DNA of 47,106 nucleotides from Actinomycetota bacterium (lineage in GTDB: Bacteria > Actinomycetota > Acidimicrobiia > Acidimicrobiales > CADCSY01), in assembly GCA_019348495.1 (NCBI GenBank), contig JAHWJI010000006.1, forward strand, positions 1 to 47,106, given 5' to 3'. Made by a program: the position numbers and the translations under genes. The notes under the pieces were generated by a model that made no database searches, was not told where the DNA came from, and was given only the letters and a program-made list of their open reading frames with translations. Shown piece after piece: positions 34,047-42,450 of the stretch; position 1 is the first letter of the stretch, and the number at the start of each line of letters is the position of its first letter.

Positions 34047-36382
34047 GGGCCGACCTCCACCCGCCGATGGTTGACCCCCGGACGGGTGACGGGGCCGTGT
34101 CGCCTCGGTGGCTCCTCCTCCTGGCCGAGATCGCCCTGGTCGGGCTCACCGCCGCCGGGGTCGTCGGCCTGGCTCGTCTGTTCAGCGACGGCTCCTTCCT
34201 GCTTCCCGTGCTCGCCTTCGCCATGGCCGGTCACGCGCTGGCGGCGCTGTGCCGGCGCCGGCGGCTGCCCGTCCCGACCACCGTCGCCCTCGCTGCCGGT
34301 GGCCTGGTGGCCGGGATCTCGATCTTCCTCCTGCCCGAGACCACACGCTTCGGCCTCCCCACCGCCGCCACCTTGGGCCAGGCCGGTCGTGAGCTGAGCG
34401 AGGCGCTCGCCGCCTTCCGGGCGGTGGTGGCGCCGGCCCCGGTGCAGCCCGGGTTCGTCCTCGCCGCCGCCACGGTCAGCTGGGTCGTGGCCTTCGTAGC
34501 CGACAGCGCCGCCTTCCGGGCTCGGGCCCGGGCGGAGGCCGCCGTGCCTGCCGCCACCCTGTTCCTCTTCGGCGCCGCCCTGGGCGCCCCGCCCCACCGC
34601 ATCCCGGTGACGGCGCTGTTCCTGGTCGCGCTGGTGGCCTACTGGCTCACCCAGCGTGTCCTCACCCATTGGAGCGAGCCCCACCTCATGGCCCAACCCG
34701 GTCATGCCGACGCCGGGCCCCACTCGCTGCTGCGTGGCGGTGCGCTGCTCGGTGCCGTCGCCGTGATGGCAGCCGTCGTCGTCGGCCCGCTCCTCCCCGG
34801 CGCCGAGGCCAGCGCCGTCATCCCCTGGCGCTCCGGCGACCGGGGGGGGCCCGGCTCGAGGGTCACCATCAGCCCCCTGGTCGACATCCGCAGCCGCATG
34901 GTCGACCAGTCCGACGTCGAGGTCTTCTCCGTCGACAGCGACGCCCGCGCCTACTGGCGCCTGACCTCTCTCGAGATCTTCGACGGCCGGATCTGGTCGT
35001 CGCGGGGCCAGTACCGCGAGATCGACGGTGGCCTGTCCGACGGGTCCGGCGACGATCTGGCCACGACCGGCACCATCGTCCAGGACTTCGAGATCGCCGA
35101 CCTCGCCTCCATCTGGCTCCCCGCCGCCTACCGTGCCGTTCGCCTCGAGGGGGTCGAGGCCCGCTTCGACGACGCTTCGGCCAGTCTCCTCACCGAGGAG
35201 GAGCAGGCGACGGGGCTGCGCTACCGGGTCACCTCGGAGGTGCGCAGCCTGGACCCGGGGGCGCTGGCCCAGGTGCCCAACGTGGCTCCGGCCGAGGTGG
35301 CCGAGACCTACACGGCGCTGCCGGCGGACTTCAGCCCGGAGGTGCAGATGGCGGCGGCCCGCATCACCCAGGACGCGCCCACGCAGTACGAGCGGGCCCG
35401 GTCGCTGCAGGACCACTTTCGCGGCGGCTCGTTCAGCTACGACCTGTCGGTGGCCCCCGGCCACGGCGACGACGACCTCGAACGCTTCTTGTTCGAGAGC
35501 CGGCGGGGCTACTGCGAGCAGTTCGCCGGCGCCTTCGCCGCCATGGCCCGCTCCATTGGCCTGCCCACCCGGGTGGCGGTGGGCTTCACCCCTGGTGAGC
35601 CCGACGCCGAGGGGCGCCTCGTGGTGCGGGGACTGAACGCCCACGCCTGGCCCGAGGTGTACCTGGCCGGCTACGGGTGGGTGGCATTCGAGCCCACGCC
35701 CGGACGGGGGATCCCCGGGGCCGAGGCCTACACCGGGGTGGCCGAGCAACAGGCGGCCCCGGCCAACCCCACCACCGCCACCACCCGTCCGCCGAGCGAG
35801 ACGGTCCCGCCCACCGCGACGGCAGCCGGTCAGGGCACGCCCACGACCGCCGCCGAGGGCGACGGCGCCGACCGTCAGGCCACGAGCCCGACGGCACCAG
35901 GCTCACCCTGGCCCTCCCGGGTGGTGCTGGCCCTCGGGGTGGTGATCGGCCTCCCCCTGGCCTGGGCCGGCGCCTTGGCCCTGTTCGTCCGACGTCGTCA
36001 GGAGCGACGCCGTGCCGGTGCCCGCACCGCCGACCAGCGAGTCCTGGTGGCCTGGTCGGAGGTGGGCGAGAGCCTGGCCCGGGCCGGGACCCCGCCCCGG
36101 GAGTGGGAGACGCCCATGGAGTACGCCCAGCGGGCAGGCGGGGCCACCGGGATCGATCACCGCCTCCTCAACGCGCTGGCCGGCGTCACGACCGCCGCGG
36201 GCTGGGGTCCCCACGGTGTCGGCGAGGACGTGGCCGACCAGGCGACGCGGGCGGCCAGCGAACTGCGGCAACGGATCGAGCGGGCCCTCGACACCAAGAC
36301 CCGGCTGCGCCTGGCCTTCGACCCCCGGCCCCTGCTGCCCGCCCGCAAGCCCCGCCTCGACGTGCGGGTCTCCTCCACCTGA
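34043..36382 (+). CDS. Transglutaminase-like membrane protein (TgpA/DUF3488-DUF4129 type)
   Basis: 779 residues. About six N-terminal TM helices (residues 20-260), an extracytoplasmic domain with the transglutaminase core: Cys in RRGYCEQFAGAFAAMARS (near 495), His in NAHAWPEVYLAGYGW and an acidic residue in FEPTPGRG (often Asp in relatives). A Thr/Pro-rich linker (about 570-615), another TM helix (VVLALGVVIGLPLAWAGALALF) and a cytoplasmic DUF4129-like tail with REWETPMEYAQRAG follow. The ATG overlaps the DUF58 stop (ATGA). Likely a membrane-anchored cysteine protease/transglutaminase working with the two preceding genes. Confidence 0.92.
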   Translation: MRADLHPPMVDPRTGDGAVSPRWLLLLAEIALVGLTAAGVVGLARLFSDGSFLLPVLAFAMAGHALAALCRRRRLPVPTTVALAAGGLVAGISIFLLPETTRFGLPTAATLGQAGRELSEALAAFRAVVAPAPVQPGFVLAAATVSWVVAFVADSAAFRARARAEAAVPAATLFLFGAALGAPPHRIPVTALFLVALVAYWLTQRVLTHWSEPHLMAQPGHADAGPHSLLRGGALLGAVAVMAAVVVGPLLPGAEASAVIPWRSGDRGGPGSRVTISPLVDIRSRMVDQSDVEVFSVDSDARAYWRLTSLEIFDGRIWSSRGQYREIDGGLSDGSGDDLATTGTIVQDFEIADLASIWLPAAYRAVRLEGVEARFDDASASLLTEEEQATGLRYRVTSEVRSLDPGALAQVPNVAPAEVAETYTALPADFSPEVQMAAARITQDAPTQYERARSLQDHFRGGSFSYDLSVAPGHGDDDLERFLFESRRGYCEQFAGAFAAMARSIGLPTRVAVGFTPGEPDAEGRLVVRGLNAHAWPEVYLAGYGWVAFEPTPGRGIPGAEAYTGVAEQQAAPANPTTATTRPPSETVPPTATAAGQGTPTTAAEGDGADRQATSPTAPGSPWPSRVVLALGVVIGLPLAWAGALALFVRRRQERRRAGARTADQRVLVAWSEVGESLARAGTPPREWETPMEYAQRAGGATGIDHRLLNALAGVTTAAGWGPHGVGEDVADQATRAASELRQRIERALDTKTRLRLAFDPRPLLPARKPRLDVRVSST

Positions 36383-36396
36383 GGGCGAAGCGCCCT
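36382..36396. terminator. Short hairpin between convergent stops
   Basis: AGGGCG-AAG-CGCCCT spans the 12-bp gap between the transglutaminase and DUF3040 genes. It could act on both strands; no T-run is present. Confidence 0.35.
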
Positions 36397-36766
36397 ACTG
36401 GTCCTTCTTGAACCGCTCTCGCATCCGCTGGGAGGCGGTGTCGAAGTAGTCACGCACGCCGGAGGTGCCCACCGACTGGGTCCACTGGCGCCAACCGGCC
36501 CGGCCCATCTTGCGCAGGTTGGTCTGGAACACGATCCCGGACCCGAGCATGGCCAGGAAGCCGGCGAAGGCGAGGGGCAGGGTCTGCACGGTGAGCACCA
36601 TGAAGACGAGACCGGAGATGAACCCCAGCCCGGCCCACTTCAGATTGCGCCCGGCGTGGCGGTAGATCGTGGTGGAGCTGACCTTGCGGGCCAGATCCTT
36701 GTCGGAGTCGTAGAGCTGCTGCTCGATCTCCTGGAGGATGCGCTGTTCGTTCTCGGAAAGCGGCAC
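36395..36766 (-). CDS. DUF3040 membrane protein
   Basis: 123 residues. LSENEQRILQEIEQQLYDSDKDLA at the N-terminus and two TM helices (LGFISGLVFMVLTVQTLPL, LAFAGFLAMLGSGIVFQ) followed by a basic tail give the actinobacterial DUF3040 family. The function is unknown. GTG at 36766 follows AGGACAGG. TAGGTT (36834-36839) about 65 bases upstream is a possible -10. Confidence 0.88.
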   Translation of the reverse strand: MPLSENEQRILQEIEQQLYDSDKDLARKVSSTTIYRHAGRNLKWAGLGFISGLVFMVLTVQTLPLAFAGFLAMLGSGIVFQTNLRKMGRAGWRQWTQSVGTSGVRDYFDTASQRMRERFKKDQ

Positions 36767-36900
36767 GCCACCTGTCCTTCGTGCTGGGTCCTGACGTCGA
36801 CTGAACTGCGGCTCGTTCGCCTGGGCGGCCGAACCTACCCCGTATCTTCGCGCACCACCCCGATCTCGACAACGCGACTCGGGACCTTTCCCCGCCGGTG

Positions 36901-36906
36901 CCTACC
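36901..36906 (+). promoter_or_regulatory. Candidate -10 of leaderless transcript (TACCAT)
   Basis: TACCAT ends eight bases before the ATG at 36915. Confidence 0.45.
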
Positions 36907-36914
36907 ATGGCCCG

Positions 36915-37280
36915 ATGCCCGAAGCTGGTGGGGTGGCGCGGCCCTACACCCCCACGGCGCTGCCTTCGGTGGCCGCCCGGGCCCTGGCCTTCGTGGCCAT
37001 CGTCATCGGGGGCATCTGCGGCGGCCTCATCGCCTACTCCGTCACCGATCTCCAGTGCGGCAGCGACGACGGCCGGACCGCAGTCGTGCTGCCGGCGCCC
37101 CCCGCCGGTCGCCCGGCGCCCGACCTCGCCCCGGTGGCCGACGACGAGGGCTGCACCACCATCGCCGGTCTGGCCGGTCTGGCCGGGGCCACGGCCAGCG
37201 CCGGCGCCGTGTCCATCATCGTGGTCCTGGTGCTGCGGGCCATGGCCGAGTGGCGCCGCGACCTGGCCCCCGGGGCCTGA
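36915..37280 (+). CDS. Small two-TM membrane protein, unknown function
   Basis: 121 residues. First helix ALAFVAIVIGGICGGLIAYSV, an outside loop of about 45 residues with two cysteines (LQCGSDDG and DEGCTTI) that could form a disulfide, second helix AGAVSIIVVLVLRAMAEW. Not recognised. Stands alone between divergent DUF3040 and convergent PIG-L genes. Confidence 0.65.
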   Translation: MPEAGGVARPYTPTALPSVAARALAFVAIVIGGICGGLIAYSVTDLQCGSDDGRTAVVLPAPPAGRPAPDLAPVADDEGCTTIAGLAGLAGATASAGAVSIIVVLVLRAMAEWRRDLAPGA

Positions 37281-37295
37281 CCGGGGCGCTGGCGC

Positions 37296-38009
37296 TCAGC
37301 GTAGGAGGCGCAGCCGGCGGAACCCCTCGGCGTAGCGCACACCCGCCCTCCGGGCCTCCTCGGCCGCCCGCTGGCGGACGAAGTCACCCAGCCACTCGTC
37401 GGCGTCGGGGGCAAGCTGGCTGCGGTGACAGAACATGGCCTGGACCTTGGTCTCCAGTGTCGACGCCACGTCGACCCACACGTCAGGCTCGAGGGTGCCC
37501 GACAACAACACGGTGGCCACCTGGTGGGCCGGTCCCTCCTCGGGGAAGTACAGAGGCGACGACGTTGCCGGCGCCACCGCGTCGAGGGTGGCCCAACCGA
37601 TGCAGCGATGGTCGACATGGTTGACGTAGGCGTCGCCGAAGAACACTGCGGTGGGATCGGCGCCCACCACCACGTCGGGGCGGAGCCGGCGGAGCACGCC
37701 GACCAGCTGGCCCACGAGGCCGGGCACTGCGGCCAGCTCGCCGTCGGGGTGGCCGAGGAGCTCGACGCCGGCCAGGCCGAGGACCTCGGCGGCGGCGGCC
37801 ACCTCTGCCGCGCGCCGGCGAGCCAGCGCCTCAGGATCGGTGAACGGGTCACCCGAACCCTTGTCGCCCCGGGTGGCCACCACCGCGTGCACCTCGGCAC
37901 CGGCCTTGGCCCAGCGGGCCAGCGCTCCCCCGCAGGACACCTCGGGGTCATCCGGGTGGGCGTAGACGGCCACGACCCGGGCCGGTACCTCCGCCAAGAG
38001 CTCGGCCAC
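37296..38009 (-). CDS. PIG-L/LmbE-family deacetylase
   Basis: 237 residues. Zn-dependent N-deacetylase fold: metal/catalytic motif VVAVYAHPDDPEVSCGGALARWA (AHPDD) and the third ligand in YVNHVDHRCIGW. In actinobacteria this family includes MshB and Mca of mycothiol metabolism, but the residues visible do not decide the substrate. GTG at 38009 with TAGGGT six bases upstream; transcribed divergently from the inositol-phosphatase gene 39 bp away. Confidence 0.87.
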   Translation of the reverse strand: MAELLAEVPARVVAVYAHPDDPEVSCGGALARWAKAGAEVHAVVATRGDKGSGDPFTDPEALARRRAAEVAAAAEVLGLAGVELLGHPDGELAAVPGLVGQLVGVLRRLRPDVVVGADPTAVFFGDAYVNHVDHRCIGWATLDAVAPATSSPLYFPEEGPAHQVATVLLSGTLEPDVWVDVASTLETKVQAMFCHRSQLAPDADEWLGDFVRQRAAEEARRAGVRYAEGFRRLRLLR

Positions 38010-38015
38010 CGCTCG

Positions 38016-38021
38016 ACCCTA
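38016..38021 (-). promoter_or_regulatory. Candidate -10 of leaderless PIG-L transcript (TAGGGT)
   Basis: TAGGGT ends six bases before the GTG at 38009. Confidence 0.5.
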
Positions 38022-38034
38022 TCGGCGGGCGCTC

Positions 38035-38040
38035 TAGCGT
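38035..38040 (+). promoter_or_regulatory. Candidate -10 for the inositol-phosphatase gene (TAGCGT)
   Basis: TAGCGT ends eight bases before the ATG at 38049. Both divergent promoters fit into 39 bp. Confidence 0.45.
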
Positions 38041-38048
38041 GACTGCCG

Positions 38049-38936
38049 ATGCCACGGAGGGGGACTGAGGACATGGGGACGCACGACGCCGAGCTCGACG
38101 AGGTGGCCACCCTGGCTCGCCACCTGGCTGCCGCCGCCGCCACCCTGCTGCTCGAACGCCAGGCCAGCCCCGGCACCCTCGGGACCAAGACCAGCCTCAC
38201 CGACCTGGTGAGCGAGGTCGACCGGGCCTCGGAGCAGCTCATCGTCGACGCTGTCCGCCAGGCCCGTCCCGGCGACGGCATCGTGGGCGAGGAGGGGGCG
38301 GCCCATGACGGCACCAGTGGGTGGCGCTGGGTCATCGACCCCCTCGACGGCACCATCAACTACCTCTACGGCCTGCCCTCCTACGCCGTGTCCATCGCCG
38401 TGGAGCGCCACGGGAGGGCGGAGGTCGGGGTGGTGGCGCAGCCGGCCCATCGGGAGACCTTCAGCGCCATCCGGGGACAGGGAGCCACCTGCGAGGGCGT
38501 GCCCATCACCGCCAGCGCCCACGACGACCTGGCCACCGCCCTGGTGGGCACCGGCTTCTCCTACGAGGCCGACCGTCGGTCGGTCCAGGCCGCGCTCTTG
38601 GCCCGGGTGCTGCCCGCCGTGCGCGACATCCGCCGGGCGGGAGCCGCTTCGGTCGACCTGTGCTGGGTGGCCTGCGGGCGCCTCGACGGCTACTACGAGC
38701 ACGGTCTCCAGCCCTGGGACTTCGCGGCCGGCGCGCTCATCGCCACCGAGGCCGGCGCCCGCACCGGTGATCTGGACGGCGCCACCCCGTCGGGCGACTT
38801 CACCATGGCCGCCGCCCCCGCCCTGTTCGAGTCGCTACGCCAGCTCCTCGTTGACGCCGGGGCACGGGCGTCGTTCGCGCCGACGGTCATGCCTGCGGCC
38901 AGCCAGGACCATCAGTCCCTCTCCACCGGCGGGTAG
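38049..38936 (+). CDS. Inositol monophosphatase-family protein
   Basis: 295 residues. Li-sensitive phosphatase fold: SLTDLVSEVDRASEQLIVD, GEEGAA (metal Glu pair), the DPLDGTINYLYGLP signature with metal Asp residues, and YYEHGLQPWDFAAGALIATEAGA near the C-terminus. Probably dephosphorylates inositol-1-phosphate or a related sugar phosphate. The ATG at 38049 fits leaderless transcription; the ATG at 38073, preceded by GGAGGGGG, would drop eight residues and may also be used. The 3' end overlaps the convergent STAS-like gene by 25 bases. Confidence 0.9.
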   Translation: MPRRGTEDMGTHDAELDEVATLARHLAAAAATLLLERQASPGTLGTKTSLTDLVSEVDRASEQLIVDAVRQARPGDGIVGEEGAAHDGTSGWRWVIDPLDGTINYLYGLPSYAVSIAVERHGRAEVGVVAQPAHRETFSAIRGQGATCEGVPITASAHDDLATALVGTGFSYEADRRSVQAALLARVLPAVRDIRRAGAASVDLCWVACGRLDGYYEHGLQPWDFAAGALIATEAGARTGDLDGATPSGDFTMAAAPALFESLRQLLVDAGARASFAPTVMPAASQDHQSLSTGG

Positions 38937-39295
38937 GCCGCCAGCAGGGCGGCGCGCCCCGGCCCCCGGCCGGTGCGGTAGTGCAGGCCCTCGCGCAGTC
39001 GGGCGGCCGGGAGCCGGCAACCCCTTAGCGCCACCGCCCCCTCCACGGTGAACGAGGCCACCTGGCGCAGATCGATGTCGAGCCGTCGAGCCCCCTGGTG
39101 CAGCGCCCCTTCGGCCGCGGCCCCGAGCGCCGCGCCCACGGCGGCGTCGAGGTGTCCCTTGACCGTCAGCACCAGGATGCCGTCATCGACTGCCACCTCC
39201 AGACCCTGCGTCGCCGTGGCGACGGTGGCGGCCACCTCCCCCGGGTAGGGGTCCAGGAGCCGGGGAGCACACGTGGCGCCGGGGTGGGGGGTCAT
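38912..39295 (-). CDS. STAS-like (anti-sigma-factor-antagonist fold) protein
   Basis: 127 residues. LEVAVDDGILVLTVKGHLDAAVGAALGAAAEGALHQGARRLDIDLRQVASFTVEGAVAL resembles a STAS domain, but the phosphorylatable Ser usually found after the central DL motif is not clearly placed. ATG at 39295; CAAGAT six bases upstream may be a -10. No anti-sigma kinase or sigma factor lies nearby, so a regulatory role is only suggested by the fold. Confidence 0.6.
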   Translation of the reverse strand: MTPHPGATCAPRLLDPYPGEVAATVATATQGLEVAVDDGILVLTVKGHLDAAVGAALGAAAEGALHQGARRLDIDLRQVASFTVEGAVALRGCRLPAARLREGLHYRTGRGPGRAALLAAYPPVERD

Positions 39296-39474
39296 CGGCC
39301 CATCTTGACAAGGCCACCTGTCGCGCCGGTGTCCCCTGGTTGACACTTGGGTGACGATCCCGGCCCGGCTCAGAGCACCGAGACCGGGCCACGAGGACCG
39401 TGCCCGGCGACGTGGCCCGCCCCGAGCCCACCCACAGGTACCGCAGTGGCCCCTCCATGAGGCATCCTCGAACG

Positions 39475-40152
39475 GTGGGAACCCGGATCCTGTCGGTGGA
39501 GGACGACGAGCGCATCCGCACGGCCGTGCGCATGGGCCTCGAGGACGAAGGCTGGATCGTCGACGAGGCGGCCTCGGGAGAGGATGCCCTGAAGGTCTTC
39601 ACCGACCACCCGGCCGACGTCGTGCTGATCGACCTCATGCTGCCCGGGATCGACGGCTTCGCCGTGTGCCGGTCGATCCGGCGGGTGAGCGACGTGCCCA
39701 TCCTCATCGTCACCGCCCGGGCTGACACCCACGACGTGGTGGCCGGTCTGGAGGCCGGGGCCGACGACTACGTCACCAAGCCGTTCCAGCCCAAGGAGCT
39801 CTCGGCCCGGATCCGGGCCCTGCTGCGCCGGGCCCGTCCCGCCGCTGCGGGCACCCAGCTCACGTTCGGCGACCTCGAGATCGTGCCCGACGAGGGCGTG
39901 GTGCGGCGGGCCGGCGGCGACATCCACCTGACCAAGACCGAGTTCCGCCTCTTGTGCGAGCTGGCCTCGGTGCCCGGGCGGGTCTTCAGCCGCGAGCAAC
40001 TCCTGGAGCGGGTGTGGGGCTACGACTACTTCGGCGACGGGCGCCTGGTCGACGTCCACGTCCGGCGGCTCCGGACCAAGGTCGAGGTCGACCCGGCAGT
40101 CCCCCGCCACGTCGTGACCGTGCGCGGCCTCGGCTACAAGCTGCAAGCCTGA
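39475..40152 (+). CDS. mtrA: OmpR-family response regulator (MtrA-like)
   Basis: 225 residues. Receiver domain with acidic pocket VEDDE, phospho-acceptor Asp in LIDLMLPGIDG, Thr in IVTARAD and Lys in YVTKPFQPKEL; the C-terminal winged helix has IHLTKTEFRLLCELA and RLVDVHVRRLRTKVEVDP. The order regulator - kinase - GerMN lipoprotein matches the actinobacterial mtrA-mtrB-lpqB locus controlling cell-wall and division genes; orthology is inferred. The GTG at 39475 (CATCCT six bases upstream) gives the normal short N-terminus. The ATG at 39457 would add six residues; the track start at 39400 is unlikely. Confidence 0.88.
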   Translation: MGTRILSVEDDERIRTAVRMGLEDEGWIVDEAASGEDALKVFTDHPADVVLIDLMLPGIDGFAVCRSIRRVSDVPILIVTARADTHDVVAGLEAGADDYVTKPFQPKELSARIRALLRRARPAAAGTQLTFGDLEIVPDEGVVRRAGGDIHLTKTEFRLLCELASVPGRVFSREQLLERVWGYDYFGDGRLVDVHVRRLRTKVEVDPAVPRHVVTVRGLGYKLQA

Positions 40153-40154
40153 CC

Positions 40155-41687
40155 GTGGCCGCCTCGGTGAGCGCCTCGGTGGACGCTGAAGTGGCCGACC
40201 ACGACGACAGTGGCGCCGGGGCGGAGCGCGCCGGCCGTCACCGGCCCTCGCCGCTGGGCCTGCGAGCCCGGGTCATCATCGCCTTCACCGCTGGGGCGCT
40301 GGTCCTCTCGGCGTTGCTGGCTGCGGTCACCTACGGGCTGGTCCGGGAGAACCTGGTGCGCCAGCGTGAGGCGGTGGCCATCAACCAGGCCTATCTCAAC
40401 GCCCGTTACCTGCGGGACAGCCTGCGTTCCACCGGCGCCGAGGTGAAGAGCCCGCTCGACGCCGTGGAGACCACCGGCGGAGGCAGCCCGCTGCTGCTTC
40501 GAGAGGGCGTGTGGTTCGCCCCCCTGGGGGTCGGGCGCGAGGATCTGCCGTCCGAACTGCAAGACACCGTCATCGGGGGCGAGCCTGCCCGCATGCGCTT
40601 CTCCGTCGACGGCCAGACCCAGCTCGGCGTCGGGATCCCCCTACCGGCGGTGGGCTCCGCCTACTTCGAGGTCTCCTCGTTCGAGGAGCTGGAGGGCACG
40701 CTGCGCTCCCTGGGCCTCAGCCTGCTCGCCGCCGCCTTGATGACCACCCTCGCCGGGGCCATGCTCGCCGCCAGCGTGAGCCGGCGTGTGCTTCTCCCCC
40801 TGTCCCACGTGAGCGCCGCGGCCGTGGCCATCGCCGGCGGACGTCTCGACACCCGGGTGGCGAACATCGACGACGCCGATCTCGGCGTCCTGGTGACGTC
40901 GTTCAACGAGATGGCCGGCGCCCTCCAGGAGCGCATCGAGCGCGACGCCCGCTTCGCCTCGGACGTGAGCCACGAGCTGCGCTCGCCCCTCACCACCATG
41001 ACCGCCTCCATCCAGGTCATGGAGGGTCGGCGGGCCGACATGCCCCCCCGGGCCCAGGCCGCCCTCGACCTGCTGGTGGCCGACGTCAGCCGCTTCTCCA
41101 CCCTCGTCGAGGACCTGCTGGAGATCTCCCGCTTCGACGCCGGCGCGGCCCGCCTCAACCTCGAGGACGTCTGCATCAGCGAGCTGGTCATGCACGCCGT
41201 GGCCGCGTCCTCCGACGCCGACATCCCCATCGCCATCGCCCCCGACGCCCTCGACACCGTGGTGCAGGCCGACAAGCGCCGTCTGGTGCGCGTCATCGCC
41301 AACCTGGTGGGCAACGCCGAGGCCCACGGGGACGGGGTCACCAGGGTGTCGATCGAGCGAGCCGACCCGGACCACGTCCGCATCGCGGTCGAAGACGACG
41401 GTCCGGGCGTCGACGAGGAGCACCGCGGACGCATCTTCGAGCGCTTCTTCCGGGGCGCTGCCGCCGGCAGCCGGGGGCGGGGCGAAGGGGTAGGGCTCGG
41501 CCTGGCCCTGGTGCACGAGCACGTCCAGCTCCACGGCGGCCGGGTTTGGGTCGAGGACCGGGGTGGCGAGGTGGGCGGCGCCCGCTTCGTGGTCGAGCTC
41601 TCGGTGGCCAGGCCCAACATGACCGCGCCCGAACCCGATCCCCAACCCGATCCCGGGCCGGCGGCGGTCCCTGCGGCGCGGCCGTGA
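40155..41687 (+). CDS. mtrB: Membrane sensor histidine kinase (MtrB-like)
   Basis: 510 residues. First TM near 40-60 (VIIAFTAGALVLSALLAAVTYGL), an extracytoplasmic sensor of about 130 residues, second TM (LGLSLLAAALMTTLAGAMLAAS), HAMP (PLSHVSAAAVAIAGGRLDTRV...FNEMAGALQERIE), dimerisation helix with phospho-His in SDVSHELRSPLTTM, and the ATPase with N-box NLVGNAEAHG, G1 VEDDGPGVD and G2 EGVGLGLALVHEHV. The GTG lies two bases after the regulator stop, so the pair is cotranscribed and the regulator is the expected partner. Confidence 0.92.
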   Translation: MAASVSASVDAEVADHDDSGAGAERAGRHRPSPLGLRARVIIAFTAGALVLSALLAAVTYGLVRENLVRQREAVAINQAYLNARYLRDSLRSTGAEVKSPLDAVETTGGGSPLLLREGVWFAPLGVGREDLPSELQDTVIGGEPARMRFSVDGQTQLGVGIPLPAVGSAYFEVSSFEELEGTLRSLGLSLLAAALMTTLAGAMLAASVSRRVLLPLSHVSAAAVAIAGGRLDTRVANIDDADLGVLVTSFNEMAGALQERIERDARFASDVSHELRSPLTTMTASIQVMEGRRADMPPRAQAALDLLVADVSRFSTLVEDLLEISRFDAGAARLNLEDVCISELVMHAVAASSDADIPIAIAPDALDTVVQADKRRLVRVIANLVGNAEAHGDGVTRVSIERADPDHVRIAVEDDGPGVDEEHRGRIFERFFRGAAAGSRGRGEGVGLGLALVHEHVQLHGGRVWVEDRGGEVGGARFVVELSVARPNMTAPEPDPQPDPGPAAVPAARP

Positions 41688-42343
41688 CCCCTTCCCGCCG
41701 CCACCTGGCTTCGGCCGTCCTTCTGGCCACCGTCCTGGTCACCGGCGCATGCGCCATCCAGCACGACGCCCAGCCTCGGGCCATCGACCGGAGCCAGGTG
41801 CCGTTCAGCCTGCTCGCAACCAGCACCACCAGCGCGGAGCCAGCCACTCCCATGAGGGCGGAGGTCCCCACGTCGATCTTCCTGATCGACAGCAACACCG
41901 AGATGCTCACCGAGGTCCTGCGCCCGGTCCCACCTCCCCCATCGGTGCGGGCGGGCCTCCTGGAGCTGCTGTTGGGACCCACCGAGGAGGAGCTGGCCCG
42001 GGGTCTCAACAGCGCCATCACCCGCAGCACCACGCTGCTCGGGGTCGACGGGCCCCGCGACGGCGTGGTCACCGTGGACCTGAGCGACGACCTGCGCAGC
42101 ATCGGTGGCCAGGGCCAACGACTGGCCCTGGCCCAGGTGGTGTTCACGGCCACGGCCACGCCCGAGGTGTCGGCGGTGCGGTTCGCCTTCGAAGGACAGC
42201 CCAGTGCGGTCCCCGACGGCCAGGGGGCGTCGACCACCGAGCCACTCGACCGGACCGACTTCGCCACCTTCGATCCCCGCGCGCCTCTGTCCCCACCCCC
42301 AGCATCCCCGCCCCCGTCGGAGGCCCCACCCTCATCCGGATGA
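41684..42343 (+). CDS. GerMN-domain lipoprotein
   Basis: 219 residues. Signal peptide with lipobox-like VLVTGACAIQ (Cys near 24), a linker rich in Ser/Thr, then a GerMN domain (about 60-180): SIFLIDSNTEMLTEVLRPV, LLELLLGPTEEELARGLNSAI, DGVVTVDLSDDL and LALAQVVFTATATPEVSAVRFAFEG. A Pro-rich tail ends it. Position after the kinase matches LpqB, but actinobacterial LpqB is more than twice as long and has a beta-propeller domain absent here. GTG overlaps the kinase stop (GTGA). Probably lipid-anchored outside the membrane and linked to MtrB sensing. Confidence 0.85.
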   Translation: MTPSRRHLASAVLLATVLVTGACAIQHDAQPRAIDRSQVPFSLLATSTTSAEPATPMRAEVPTSIFLIDSNTEMLTEVLRPVPPPPSVRAGLLELLLGPTEEELARGLNSAITRSTTLLGVDGPRDGVVTVDLSDDLRSIGGQGQRLALAQVVFTATATPEVSAVRFAFEGQPSAVPDGQGASTTEPLDRTDFATFDPRAPLSPPPASPPPSEAPPSSG

Positions 42344-42398
42344 CGGGTCGGTGCCGAAGAGAGACTGGTAGCCAGAGGTCGGATGTCTCCGATGTCAC

Positions 42399-42415
42399 CG
42401 TGCCCTACGGGCACG
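42399..42415. terminator. Hairpin between GerMN gene and ferritin-like gene
   Basis: CGTGCCC-TAC-GGGCACG, a perfect 7-bp stem, 56 bases after the GerMN stop and 36 bases before the next start. Could terminate the two-component operon; no T-run follows. Confidence 0.4.
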
Positions 42416-42450
42416 CCTGGCCGAACCACTCATCGAAAGGGGAATCCACC

